A stretch of DNA of 64,000 nucleotides from Ignavibacterium sp. (GTDB taxonomy: Bacteria > Bacteroidota > Ignavibacteria > Ignavibacteriales > Ignavibacteriaceae): assembly GCA_032027145.1 (NCBI GenBank), contig JAVSMP010000001.1, forward strand, positions 1,640,903-1,704,902, read 5' to 3'. This document shows positions 9,498 to 17,261 of this stretch, piece after piece. The position numbers and the translations under genes are program-made. Each line of letters starts with the position of its first letter. The stretch's first letter is position 1. The notes beneath the pieces are model-generated. The model saw nothing but the letters and a program-made list of their open reading frames with translations. It was not told where the DNA came from and searched no databases.

Positions 9498-9651
9498 ATA
9501 ATCTGTTAACCTTGTTGCTCAAAGTTAGATAATACTTTAAATATTTACAATCTACCTGATGTTTAATAATGGTATTAGAAATGCAGATGTTTATTAGATA
9601 GTGTAAGATATTTATTACTTAACAGAATTGTGAAAATTATAATAAATATTC

Positions 9652-10371
9652 TTATAAGTTTAAGGAGTTTAAAATATTCAAATATTTTTTTCTGCCGATA
9701 AGTTGATGAAGAAACTTAATTTGGGTCCCGCCATCCATCATTGTTTCGCCAACAGCAGGAACCTTTGTTTTAATTTCTTCTATAGCTCTGATAGCTTTAG
9801 AGTGGATGATATTCCATTGTTCCTGATTTAATCTGGAATTAAGAACTTCTGATTGATTAGCACCCATAATAGCAAACCATTGTGATTTTAACGGGTTATC
9901 TGCAGGGTCACCAACCTCATTGTAGATTATGAAGTTTATTGGGGAAGTAATATTAAAACTTCCCCAATCACCATTAAATTGTATTATCGGCTGATCCATA
10001 GAAATGCTTTTCCTGCATTCACAAACAATTGTTGAGTTTACACTATCAATAAAACTTTTCCAAATGGGATTAATACCAAGATAAAATGTATTAGCACATA
10101 TCTCCTTAGCAATAAGATTATTTCTTAAATATATGATATTGGTTTCATACTTAATGCTCTGTAGTTTATTGAAGATTGCATTTACAGCATTTACTATTCC
10201 GCCCAGCTTTGTTTCGTTTTCATCAGAAAGATTTCTGATAACTTTGTCAAATGGACAGTTTTCGCAATCAAAATTATTATCACATAATTTGTAATCAATA
10301 ACTCCTGAGGTCATCCAGATGCACTTTAGCATCTCATATCTGTTTGATTTCAACTCAATATCACTATTCAT
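9652..10371 (-). CDS. Degenerate H-protein-like protein with Cys motif and ETM-x-DGG tail
   Basis: Soluble 239-residue protein in three parts. The N-terminal part has a Cys cluster (C17, C30, C36, C39; YKLCDNNFDCENCPFDK) that could bind a metal or act in redox chemistry. The middle (about 95-170) is a divergent glycine-cleavage H-like barrel: TFYLGINPIWKSF matches the strand before the H-protein core, and GDWGSFNITSPINFIIYNEVGD aligns with the lipoyl hairpin and the SPVSG-VxxVN segment of H proteins, but there is no lipoyl-lysine. The tail has GETMMDGGTQ followed by a Leu-rich helix, as in the H-like protein at 12348-13019. It is last in the five-gene leftward operon, 4 bases after the NrfD stop. 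I recognise the architecture but no established function. Confidence 0.68.
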   Translation of the reverse strand: MNSDIELKSNRYEMLKCIWMTSGVIDYKLCDNNFDCENCPFDKVIRNLSDENETKLGGIVNAVNAIFNKLQSIKYETNIIYLRNNLIAKEICANTFYLGINPIWKSFIDSVNSTIVCECRKSISMDQPIIQFNGDWGSFNITSPINFIIYNEVGDPADNPLKSQWFAIMGANQSEVLNSRLNQEQWNIIHSKAIRAIEEIKTKVPAVGETMMDGGTQIKFLHQLIGRKKYLNILNSLNL

Positions 10372-10375
10372 ATTA

Positions 10376-11584
10376 TTAACTTATTGTTATTGGTTCTGTT
10401 TTAGCGATGTCTTTTTCATTAGTTGAATGTTCATGTTCTTCGTCAATAAAAACAGCAAAGTATTTTGCTACCATTCTGAAAGCGAATATTGCAAGAACAA
10501 TGAGCATCAATGTAATACTGATTTCATCAAATGATGGAAAATAACTTACCCCTGAAGATGCAGCTAATCCTGTTATACTAACATTTATTCTGTTCAGTAT
10601 AAGTCCTGAGATTACACATATTGAGATTATGTACAACCATTTTTTATCTTCTCTTAATTTTTTATAACTGAGCAGGTAAATCGGTACAATAGTGCCGAGT
10701 AATATTTCCAGGTAGAAAAGATATGTTTCAGTTGATGGAACAGTTAATAAATATAACTTACCATTATCAATAAAATCATAAATCTTTAACAATAAGCCCG
10801 CTATTAAAGCTATTAAAACAGCAAAGGCAGCTCCTGATAAAATATTCATTTTTAAACCGGTATTCTGAAAACCTTCTTCTTTTGTCAAACCTCTGGCGAT
10901 TAAAAATGATTCAAAAATTATCATCGATAAACCTGCGGCAATACAAGAAACATAAAAATGAACCGGCAATAAAGATGAATACCATAATGGATGTAATTTC
11001 CCGGGAACTATCAGATATAAAGAACCAAAGGATGATTGGTGAAGTGTTGAAAATAAAACACCAATTATAACAACCGGGATTGAAATCGCTTTAAGAATTT
11101 TAATTGGCGCTTTTATATTGAACTTTTCAAGTACAACCGGGGCAAATTCTAATAACAGTACAGTGGAATAACAAATTAAGCACCAGGTAATCTCAAACAT
11201 TACAGAGTGAATGTTCCACATATAAAGCGGATGATAAAAGTGTTCCGGCCTTCCGAGATCAACTATTAACAAGCAGACAACAACTGAGTAACCTAAAAAG
11301 GCAGTTAGAATTGCCGGTCTTACTAGTGGTTCATATTTATGTAAGTTGAAGATGTGAACAGTTGCGGCAATAGTAAAACCGGCAGCAGCTAATCCAACTC
11401 CGATAAAATCAAATCCTATCCATAAACCCCATGGAACTGTATCCTGCAAATTAGTTGTTGCGCCTAATCCTTGTGTAAACCTAAAATAAGTTGAAAATAA
11501 ACCAACTATAACAATTATAGCCGAAGTTATTTTCCAAAAAGTAGGTCTTAAGATTTCATTTATATTAATATTCTTAATTTTCAT
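10376..11584 (-). CDS. NrfD/PsrC-type quinone-interacting membrane subunit (module 1)
   Basis: Polytopic membrane protein of about 402 residues with around ten hydrophobic segments. It belongs to the NrfD/PsrC/HybB family, which exchanges electrons between the quinone pool and an Fe-S partner. Family-typical features include PWGLWIGFDFIGVGLAAAGF early, VDLGRPEHFYHPLYMWN and STLHQSSFGSLYLI in mid-protein, and FPSFDEISITLMLI near the end. I chose the ATG at 11584, preceded by GAGAG, over a TTG 24 bases upstream, leaving a short overlap with the Fe-S subunit gene. It is a paralogue of the protein at 14799-16043. The acidic C-terminal tail is probably cytoplasmic. The likely role is quinol oxidation or quinone reduction together with the 4Fe-4S subunit. 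Confidence 0.9.
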   Translation of the reverse strand: MKIKNININEILRPTFWKITSAIIVIVGLFSTYFRFTQGLGATTNLQDTVPWGLWIGFDFIGVGLAAAGFTIAATVHIFNLHKYEPLVRPAILTAFLGYSVVVCLLIVDLGRPEHFYHPLYMWNIHSVMFEITWCLICYSTVLLLEFAPVVLEKFNIKAPIKILKAISIPVVIIGVLFSTLHQSSFGSLYLIVPGKLHPLWYSSLLPVHFYVSCIAAGLSMIIFESFLIARGLTKEEGFQNTGLKMNILSGAAFAVLIALIAGLLLKIYDFIDNGKLYLLTVPSTETYLFYLEILLGTIVPIYLLSYKKLREDKKWLYIISICVISGLILNRINVSITGLAASSGVSYFPSFDEISITLMLIVLAIFAFRMVAKYFAVFIDEEHEHSTNEKDIAKTEPITIS

Positions 11585-12332
11585 TTTTACTTCTCTCTTC
11601 TTTAGCAATTTTATTTTTCCTTTTAGTCAGCCAATACATTCCGCCTAAGAATATGCCGCCGCCGACAACTACAGATGGAATTTTTTCCATTGCTCTTTTT
11701 GTAAACTCAGGCATTGCTTCTTTTGGTAGTTCAGGGATGTAGCCTAATTGTTCAAATGGTACCGGTGAAAGAACCAGCACATGACCTCCGCCTGCTTCTT
11801 CAAGTCCGTATATATGCTGATAGTATTTATCAGGATTTTCCTGAAGTCTTCTTTTGGCAATTGCAATCAGTTGATCCATATCTCCGTATAAAGTTGCTTC
11901 ATTAGGACAGGATTCTGCACAAGCTGGTATAAGCCCGTTACTGACACGCTCAGCGCACATATTACATTTTCTGATGCGGGGAGTTGTTGTTCCCCATTCG
12001 TAACGAGGAATTTTATGAGGGCAAGCCTGCATACAATATCTGCAGCCGATACACTTATCAGCATCATAAACTACAGCGCCTGTTGTTGTTTTTGTTATTG
12101 CACCGACGAGGCAAACTGATTCGCATGCCGGTTCGTTGCAGTGCATACACATTTTTCTTGCATATAAATCATCATATTGTTCGATTACATTAAATGTATT
12201 ATCTGAGAGATGATCCTTTAGAAAATCTTCACTTGTTTTCGGAAGATTATTAGCTTCTTTACACGCATCATAACAGGAACCACATCCTATACAAAGCGTT
12301 ACATCAAATAGTATTCCTTTTTCTTTTAACAT
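11574..12332 (-). CDS. 4Fe-4S ferredoxin-type electron-transfer subunit without Tat signal (module 1)
   Basis: Electron-transfer subunit of 252 residues of the HybA/DmsB/PsrB class. Four cysteine groups for four cubane clusters are visible: CIGCGSCYDAC, CMHCNEPACESVC, CIGCRYCMQAC and CNMCAERV...CAESC. The C-terminus has a single membrane helix (about 220-238, VVVGGGIFLGGMYW) and a basic tail. There is no twin-arginine leader: the first cluster motif starts within 20 residues of the Met. The clusters are therefore predicted on the cytoplasmic side, in contrast with the Tat-bearing paralogue at 13894-14802. It is encoded between the H-like protein and the NrfD subunit, with which it should form a complex. 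Confidence 0.9.
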   Translation of the reverse strand: MLKEKGILFDVTLCIGCGSCYDACKEANNLPKTSEDFLKDHLSDNTFNVIEQYDDLYARKMCMHCNEPACESVCLVGAITKTTTGAVVYDADKCIGCRYCMQACPHKIPRYEWGTTTPRIRKCNMCAERVSNGLIPACAESCPNEATLYGDMDQLIAIAKRRLQENPDKYYQHIYGLEEAGGGHVLVLSPVPFEQLGYIPELPKEAMPEFTKRAMEKIPSVVVGGGIFLGGMYWLTKRKNKIAKEERSKNEN

Positions 12333-12347
12333 TTGCTTTACCTGTAA

Positions 12348-13019
12348 CTATAATGAGAGAAATTCTTTTTCAAAATCACTTGTACTTTTATCAACTAATG
12401 AATAGAGCATATCGTTAGATAATGTACCTCCATCAAACATAGTTTCGCCAGCTAATTCTGGTTTAAGTGCATGTGTGTCTAAAAAACTTTTTAATTTCAT
12501 GTATTCTTTTTTAATCCAATTAACAGCATCATTTCCTGAGAAAAACTTTTCCCGATTCTCAGAAAAATCTTTTGAAAGTAACTGAACTCCCCAGTTTTGG
12601 TACGGATCAGAAATATTTTTGCTTATAATATCTGAGTTAACTGATTGAACGGTACCGCTAACAGGGGATAGAAATTTTACTTTATTATTTCCATAAGCGC
12701 CTTCAAATAAAATGTCTCCGCGCTTAATCGTTTTTCCTACAAAGGCACTGTTTAATATTGTTAATGTGCCCAATGCGTTAATTCCGAATTCATCAATTCC
12801 AATATTTACTAATCCGTTTTCATCCTCTTTAAGCCAGGTATGTCCTTTTGAAACGAAAGTATTTTGAGGAATAATAAATCTGTTTTTCTCAAACATTGAT
12901 AAATCAAATTGGGAGAATGATGGCTCAAACGCAGGATGATATTTCCCCTGAAATTTTAGTACGACGAGATCAACTAAAACAAAAAATAAAAATGCTGTCA
13001 AAACAAAAATCGCTACCAT
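12348..13019 (-). CDS. Membrane-anchored H-protein-like protein lacking the lipoyl-lysine
   Basis: A 223-residue protein. Residues 1-22 form a membrane anchor with a buried Asp17, very like the anchors of the proteins at 13054-13314 and 19985-21145. Residues about 52-150 form a glycine-cleavage H-like barrel (KGHTWLKEDENGLVNIGIDEFGINALG, then SPVSGTVQSVN). True H proteins carry a lipoylated Lys seven residues before the Ser of SPVSG; here that position is Asn in a GNN turn, so lipoylation as in glycine cleavage is unlikely. The C-terminus has GETMFDGGT (191-199) and a Leu-rich helix. It is second in the leftward operon, 15 bases from the Fe-S gene. A structural or signalling role in the redox complex is inferred. 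Confidence 0.82.
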   Translation of the reverse strand: MVAIFVLTAFLFFVLVDLVVLKFQGKYHPAFEPSFSQFDLSMFEKNRFIIPQNTFVSKGHTWLKEDENGLVNIGIDEFGINALGTLTILNSAFVGKTIKRGDILFEGAYGNNKVKFLSPVSGTVQSVNSDIISKNISDPYQNWGVQLLSKDFSENREKFFSGNDAVNWIKKEYMKLKSFLDTHALKPELAGETMFDGGTLSNDMLYSLVDKSTSDFEKEFLSL

Positions 13020-13053
13020 AGTATTTCCTTTTTTTATAATTCACTTTAATTTT

Positions 13054-13314
13054 TTATTGATTTTTAGTTGAGCTATCATCTTCTGTGATATTCTCACTAT
13101 TGTTAGTTTCTTTTGACTTTTCGTCATCGTGCGGCTGCCCGCCGTCATACATTGTTTCGCTTGCAAGCTTAAGTGTAGGATCAAACTTTGACGCAAAGGG
13201 TTTTGAAACTTTATTTTTCTTATATGAACCTGAAGCTAATGGGTCAATTACAAATCTGACTAATAAATCAACCCCGATAAAAACTGCAACTAATACTATT
13301 AAAAATGTAAGCAT
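13054..13314 (-). CDS. Small membrane-anchored protein with ETMYDGG motif
   Basis: An 86-residue protein and first gene of the leftward operon. It has an N-terminal membrane helix (residues 2-20) with Asp16 inside the hydrophobic run, a basic linker, the motif ASETMYDGGQ (51-60) and a polar acidic C-terminus. The anchor and the motif both match the neighbouring H-like protein, so it looks like that protein with the barrel removed. A strong ribosome-binding site (AGGAG) and a sigma-54 promoter lie just upstream. There is no known family that I recognise. A role as an assembly or docking subunit of the NrfD/Fe-S complex is inferred from position. Confidence 0.72.
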   Translation of the reverse strand: MLTFLIVLVAVFIGVDLLVRFVIDPLASGSYKKNKVSKPFASKFDPTLKLASETMYDGGQPHDDEKSKETNNSENITEDDSSTKNQ

Positions 13315-13351
13315 TTTGAACTCCTGTTATTTTAATTTGTGCTACTAATAA

Positions 13352-13367
13352 GGCAACTAACATACCA
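13352..13367 (-). promoter_or_regulatory. Sigma-54 (-24/-12) promoter of the leftward redox operon
   Basis: On the minus strand the sequence reads TGGTATGTTAGTTGCC. It matches the TGGCAC-N5-TTGC consensus with the invariant GG and GC at the obligatory 10-base spacing and two mismatches in the -24 box. It would start transcription near 13341, about 27 bases before the ATG at 13314, with an AGGAG ribosome-binding site between. A sigma-54 activator is encoded at the end of the same gene string. Confidence 0.72.
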
Positions 13368-13394
13368 TTAGTTTTTGTTTTTTTATCATCTCTC

Positions 13395-13409
13395 TATCTT
13401 CTTAAGATA
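13395..13409. repeat. Short inverted repeat upstream of the sigma-54 promoter
   Basis: TATCTT-CTT-AAGATA is a perfect 6-bp dyad lying 28 bases upstream of the -24 box. It could be half of an activator or IHF-type site, but dyads this short are expected by chance in AT-rich DNA. Confidence 0.3.
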
Positions 13410-13893
13410 TAAAGAGTTAGAGCATCAGCGTTGTAATATTATACTATTGTCGTTGCTAAAAGTGTAAATTATTTCAACAAAGCACTATTGAATAATTCTA
13501 CAATTTTCTCAACTATTCTGAAATTAAATGTCGAAAAAAATTGAATAACTGGTTTCATTAATTTCTCATAATTGAATAGGATGAAACAGTCCGATACTAT
13601 TTAATTAGCATCAATTATTTTATCGCAAAACTGATATCTATAAAGAATTTCTTATTGCCATATTTTCTCTATCCTTAAAAAAAGTATAAAATGTTTGCCA
13701 CTATTGATAACTATTAGAAGTTAACGATTATACATTACCCTGTTTTTTGCCTCTAATTATTGCGATATCAACAAAAATCAAATAATTATATTTTTCAAAA
13801 ATTATTTTCGGAATGGCACAAAATTGTATTTAGAAAAGCAATTATTTTAATTTGTTTTGAAAACATTTATATAAATCTTGAAAGGAATAAAAA

Positions 13894-14802
13894 ATGTCTG
13901 GCAAAAGTCGCCGAGATTTCCTTAAAAAATCTGCTTTTGTTGGGGCAGGAATAGCCGGGCTTTCCACCTCATCCGCTAAAGCAGGTCCTAAAAATATTTT
14001 ATCCGAAGATCGAATGGGTGTTTTAGTTGATACGACTGTTTGTATTGGCTGCCGTCAGTGTGAGTGGGCTTGTAAAGAAGCTCATGATTTACCCGCAGGT
14101 GATCTTGAGTCTTACAAAAATCGTGATGTGTTTGATAATATGAGAAGACCTGATCATACTGCATTAACCGTTGTTAATGAGTATTCGCCGGGCAAAAATT
14201 CAAATCTTCCTGTTGATGTAAAAGTTCAATGTATGCACTGCGATCATCCTGCCTGTGTATCTGCTTGTATTGTTGGTGCATTTACCAAACATGAAAATGG
14301 CGCAGTAACCTGGGATACTGATATGTGCATTGGCTGCCGATATTGTATGGCTGCTTGTCCGTTTCAGATTCCTGCTTTTGAATATGACAAAGCATTGAAT
14401 CCAAAAATTATGAAATGTGATTTCTGCTATGACCGTACAAAAGAAGGGAAGCTGCCGGCTTGTGTCAGCATCTGTCCGGTTGAAGCCCTTACATACGGAA
14501 GCAGAACAGAGCTTATCAAAATTGCCCGTGAGAGGATAAAGAGAAATCCGGATAGATATGTTGATCATATTTTTGGAGAATATGAAGTAGGTGGAACATC
14601 ATGGTTGTATCTGGCTGGTAAAGATTTTGCAGAACTTGATTTTCCTAAACTTGGAAATAATCCTGCACCGGGGGTTTCGGAATCAATTCAACATGGAATA
14701 TTTGCATACTTCGTTCCACCGGTTTCTTTATATGCTCTTTTAGGCGGTATAATGTGGATTACAAAACGCCGCAAAGAACTTGATGAGGAGGAAAAATTAT
14801 GA
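13894..14802 (+). CDS. Tat-exported 4Fe-4S electron-transfer subunit (module 2)
   Basis: Electron-transfer subunit of 302 residues. The N-terminus carries a twin-arginine signal (SRRDFLKKSAFVGAGIAG, residues 5-22), so the Fe-S domain should be folded in the cytoplasm and exported. Four cluster motifs follow: CIGCRQCEWAC, CMHCDHPACVSAC, CIGCRYCMAAC and CDFCYDRT...CVSIC. A C-terminal membrane helix (about 272-290) with a basic end anchors it. The start is supported by AAAGGA upstream of the ATG. Its stop overlaps the NrfD start (ATGA), and the 13-heme cytochrome gene follows. The trio resembles the Fe-S/NrfD/multiheme menaquinol oxidoreductases known from Geobacter (Cbc type) and Desulfovibrio. 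It is paralogous to 11574-12332. Confidence 0.92.
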   Translation: MSGKSRRDFLKKSAFVGAGIAGLSTSSAKAGPKNILSEDRMGVLVDTTVCIGCRQCEWACKEAHDLPAGDLESYKNRDVFDNMRRPDHTALTVVNEYSPGKNSNLPVDVKVQCMHCDHPACVSACIVGAFTKHENGAVTWDTDMCIGCRYCMAACPFQIPAFEYDKALNPKIMKCDFCYDRTKEGKLPACVSICPVEALTYGSRTELIKIARERIKRNPDRYVDHIFGEYEVGGTSWLYLAGKDFAELDFPKLGNNPAPGVSESIQHGIFAYFVPPVSLYALLGGIMWITKRRKELDEEEKL

Positions 14803-16043
14803 GTCACGATTCTTACAATCCAGTACCGATAAAACGTAAATATTTTACTCCGGGAGTAATTGGATTGATTGTTATTGCAGTAAATGGATTAATCTTTTTA
14901 ATGGGCAGATTTTTCTTTGGCATTGGAGCAGTTACAAATCTAAATAATCAATATCCCTGGGGCTTGTGGATTGGAGTTGATGTGGCTGCCGGTGTAGCGC
15001 TTGCTGCCGGTGGGTTTACTACTGCGGCTTTGGGTCATATTATTCATAAAGAAGAATATCACGCAATTGTTAGACCAGCACTTCTTACAGCAATGTTAGG
15101 CTATACATTTGTTGCTCTTGGAGTGTTTGTTGATATCGGAAGATGGTATTTTATCTGGCATCCGCTGATTATGTGGAATGGTAGTTCAGCCTTGTTTGAG
15201 GTTGGTATTTGTGTTATGATTTATCTGACAGTTCTTTACATCGAATTTTTACCAATAGTTACTGAAAGATTTATCGGAAAAGTTAATCTTCCCGGATTTC
15301 TTTCAGGATTAAACAAACCTGTTGATAAACTTTTAAGAGCCCTTGATCGTGGTCTTTCAAAAACAATGTTCATTTTCATTATTGCCGGCGTTGTACTTTC
15401 TACACTGCATCAATCTTCATTAGGAACATTAATGATTATCGCAGGTCCAAAGATGCATCCGCTATGGCAAACACCGATACTGCCTTTGCTCTTTTTACTT
15501 TCTGCAATTTCAGTTGGGTTTCCAATGGTTATTTTTGAATCTTTAATTGCTTCAAGATCATTAGGGCTAAAACCTGAGATGCATGTTCTTTCCAGATTAG
15601 GTTCAATGATTCCGCCTTTGTTGGGAATTTATTTAGCATTTAAGATCGGCGATATGTTTATACGCGAAACTTTTGTTTACTTAGCCGAATTTAATACCGC
15701 AAGTGTTATGTTTACAATTGAGGTGCTGTTTGGAGTAATAATTCCATTAAGAATGCTTTTATCTACTAAAGTGCTGAAATCGCCGCTGTTTCTTTTTATT
15801 GCATCTTCTTTAGTTGTATTTGGTGTTTTAATAAACAGGATAAACAATTTTGTTGTAGCCTACACTCCGCCGTATTCTTCAGACTCATATTTCCCGTCGT
15901 TCGGTGAAATTTCTGTTACACTCGGGTTTGTAGCAATGCTTGTACTTGCCTACCGGTTTATTGTTCTTAATTTTCCGGTTATCAGTTTACCAGGAAAGAC
16001 ATCAGCACCTAAAACAAAATATACGATAAGGGGAATAAAATGA
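14799..16043 (+). CDS. NrfD/PsrC-type quinone-interacting membrane subunit (module 2)
   Basis: Polytopic protein of 414 residues with about ten membrane segments. The family landmarks are PWGLWIGVDVAAGVALAAGG, VDIGRWYFIWHPLIMWN, STLHQSSLGTLMII and FPSFGEISVTLGF. All are shared with the paralogue at 10376-11584, so one module probably arose by duplication of the other. It is expected to pass electrons between menaquinol and the Fe-S subunit, which in this module lies on the periplasmic side. It overlaps both neighbours by four bases (ATGA), indicating tight co-translation with the Fe-S subunit and the cytochrome. Confidence 0.92.
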   Translation: MSHDSYNPVPIKRKYFTPGVIGLIVIAVNGLIFLMGRFFFGIGAVTNLNNQYPWGLWIGVDVAAGVALAAGGFTTAALGHIIHKEEYHAIVRPALLTAMLGYTFVALGVFVDIGRWYFIWHPLIMWNGSSALFEVGICVMIYLTVLYIEFLPIVTERFIGKVNLPGFLSGLNKPVDKLLRALDRGLSKTMFIFIIAGVVLSTLHQSSLGTLMIIAGPKMHPLWQTPILPLLFLLSAISVGFPMVIFESLIASRSLGLKPEMHVLSRLGSMIPPLLGIYLAFKIGDMFIRETFVYLAEFNTASVMFTIEVLFGVIIPLRMLLSTKVLKSPLFLFIASSLVVFGVLINRINNFVVAYTPPYSSDSYFPSFGEISVTLGFVAMLVLAYRFIVLNFPVISLPGKTSAPKTKYTIRGIK

Positions 16044-17191
16044 TGAAGAAAATAATTACTCTTTTATTGGTCTTATTTATAATAATTACGATTAAACCCC
16101 AGCAAAATCCGGGTAAAAATCATTCTAAGTTAAATATCGAGTGCAGTACTTGTCACATTTGTGATGTTCCAACAAAAAAGGATCCGTGTCTTGTTCAGTG
16201 TCCGCGGGAGAAAATAAAAACTGTATATCAAAAACCCGAACAAACTCCGGAGTTAATCACCATAAATCAGCTGAGTGATAAATACGGTCCGGTTTATTTT
16301 TCTCATAGAATTCACGCACAAATGTCCGAGATGAGCGGCGGCTGCGAAACCTGCCATCATCATAATACTTCAGCCTCAATTCTCAGATGCAGTAACTGTC
16401 ATTCATCGTCAAGAAATCGCGAGGATGTTAGTATCCCTGATTTGAAAGCTGCATTTCATAGACAATGTATGGATTGCCACCGTGAATGGAGTCACGATAA
16501 TGGGTGTAATACTTGTCATACACTTAAAAAAGATTTGAAAAACGGAAAGCAGGACAAAAATATTCAGAAGAAATATGCTGGAAAAAATCATCCTGTAGTT
16601 TTAGAACCAACCAAGTTAGTTTATGAAACAAATTCTGATAAAGGTAAGATTGTAACATTCTATCATGACGATCACACGAAAAAATTTGGATTGAAATGTA
16701 CAACCTGTCATAAACAAGAAAGCTGTACAAAGTGTCACGATGTTAATAGAAAAGAAAATAATAAACCTATTAAAGTAATTTCAAAGAAAACTTTTGAAGA
16801 TCAGCATAAGAATTGTATCAGTTGTCATAAGAAAACAGAAAGCTGCAGCAAATGCCATAGTAATAAAGTACTTGAGCCATTTGATCATGCTAAGAAGACA
16901 GGCTGGCCCTTGAATAAATATCATATCAACTTAACTTGTGTAAAGTGTCATGGCACAGCCCAGCCTTACAAAAAAGTTGATAATAAATGTTTGAGCTGTC
17001 ATAAATCCTGGCTTGATGGTAAATTCAAACACTCAGTAACCGGCTTACAACTGGACGAAATTCACATTGAGTTAAGCTGCGAAGACTGTCATAGCGATAA
17101 TAATTTTGCAGTTAAGCCAACTTGCAGCAGTTGTCACGATGATTATAGTTTCCCGAAACAAAAACCAGGAAAGGTTATTGGTAAAAAATAG
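16040..17191 (+). CDS. Periplasmic multiheme cytochrome c with 13 CXXCH motifs
   Basis: Exported cytochrome of 383 residues. A hydrophobic N-terminus (about 3-20) acts as signal peptide or anchor. Thirteen CXXCH heme-attachment motifs are countable: CSTCH, CETCH, CSNCH, CMDCH, CNTCH, CTTCH, CTKCH, CISCH, CSKCH, CVKCH, CLSCH, CEDCH and CSSCH. Free His residues in FSHRIH, FYHDDH and FDHAKKT patterns could be distal ligands, as in class III/c7-type cytochromes. The N-terminal region also has a short Cys cluster (CSTCHICD...CLVQC). Translationally coupled to the NrfD gene, it is the likely periplasmic electron exit or entry point of module 2. Confidence 0.92.
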   Translation: MMKKIITLLLVLFIIITIKPQQNPGKNHSKLNIECSTCHICDVPTKKDPCLVQCPREKIKTVYQKPEQTPELITINQLSDKYGPVYFSHRIHAQMSEMSGGCETCHHHNTSASILRCSNCHSSSRNREDVSIPDLKAAFHRQCMDCHREWSHDNGCNTCHTLKKDLKNGKQDKNIQKKYAGKNHPVVLEPTKLVYETNSDKGKIVTFYHDDHTKKFGLKCTTCHKQESCTKCHDVNRKENNKPIKVISKKTFEDQHKNCISCHKKTESCSKCHSNKVLEPFDHAKKTGWPLNKYHINLTCVKCHGTAQPYKKVDNKCLSCHKSWLDGKFKHSVTGLQLDEIHIELSCEDCHSDNNFAVKPTCSSCHDDYSFPKQKPGKVIGKK

Positions 17192-17198
17192 ATTTTGT

Positions 17199-17226
17199 CT
17201 GCAGGAATAAATTAAAATTCCTGCAG
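17199..17226 (+). terminator. Perfect hairpin between cytochrome and kinase genes
   Basis: CTGCAGGAAT / ATTCCTGCAG form a perfect 10-bp stem with an 8-base loop, 8 bases after the cytochrome stop. No clear T-run follows, so it may be a weak terminator, an mRNA-stabilising end or a processing site that sets apart expression of the structural and the signalling genes. Confidence 0.5.
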
Positions 17227-17261
17227 TATCTTATAAATATTTATCAGACTGTAAATTATAA

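Larger units (their letters stand above)
13315..13893. other. Divergent regulatory region of the redox locus
   Basis: A 579-base AT-rich stretch separates the leftward and rightward operons and holds no convincing gene. It contains a sigma-54 promoter for the leftward operon (13352-13367) and a short inverted repeat (13395-13409). The rightward gene has a good ribosome-binding site (AAAGGA), but I cannot assign its promoter. The length is unusual in this otherwise compact window and fits a region with activator-binding sites. Confidence 0.6.

Noticed and set aside
12348-13019. Genuine glycine cleavage H protein
   Set aside because: The lipoyl-lysine is missing, the protein is membrane-anchored, and no other glycine cleavage gene is present; the context is respiratory.
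13814-13828. TGGCACAAAATTGTA as a sigma-54 promoter for the rightward operon
   Set aside because: The TGGCAC half is perfect but the distance to TTG is one base too short and the -12 box has GT instead of GC; sigma-54 spacing is nearly invariant.
13760-13954. Small open frame of 64 codons upstream of the Tat Fe-S gene
   Set aside because: It overlaps the Fe-S gene start in another frame, has no ribosome-binding site and an Asn/Lys/Ile composition typical of AT-rich noncoding DNA.
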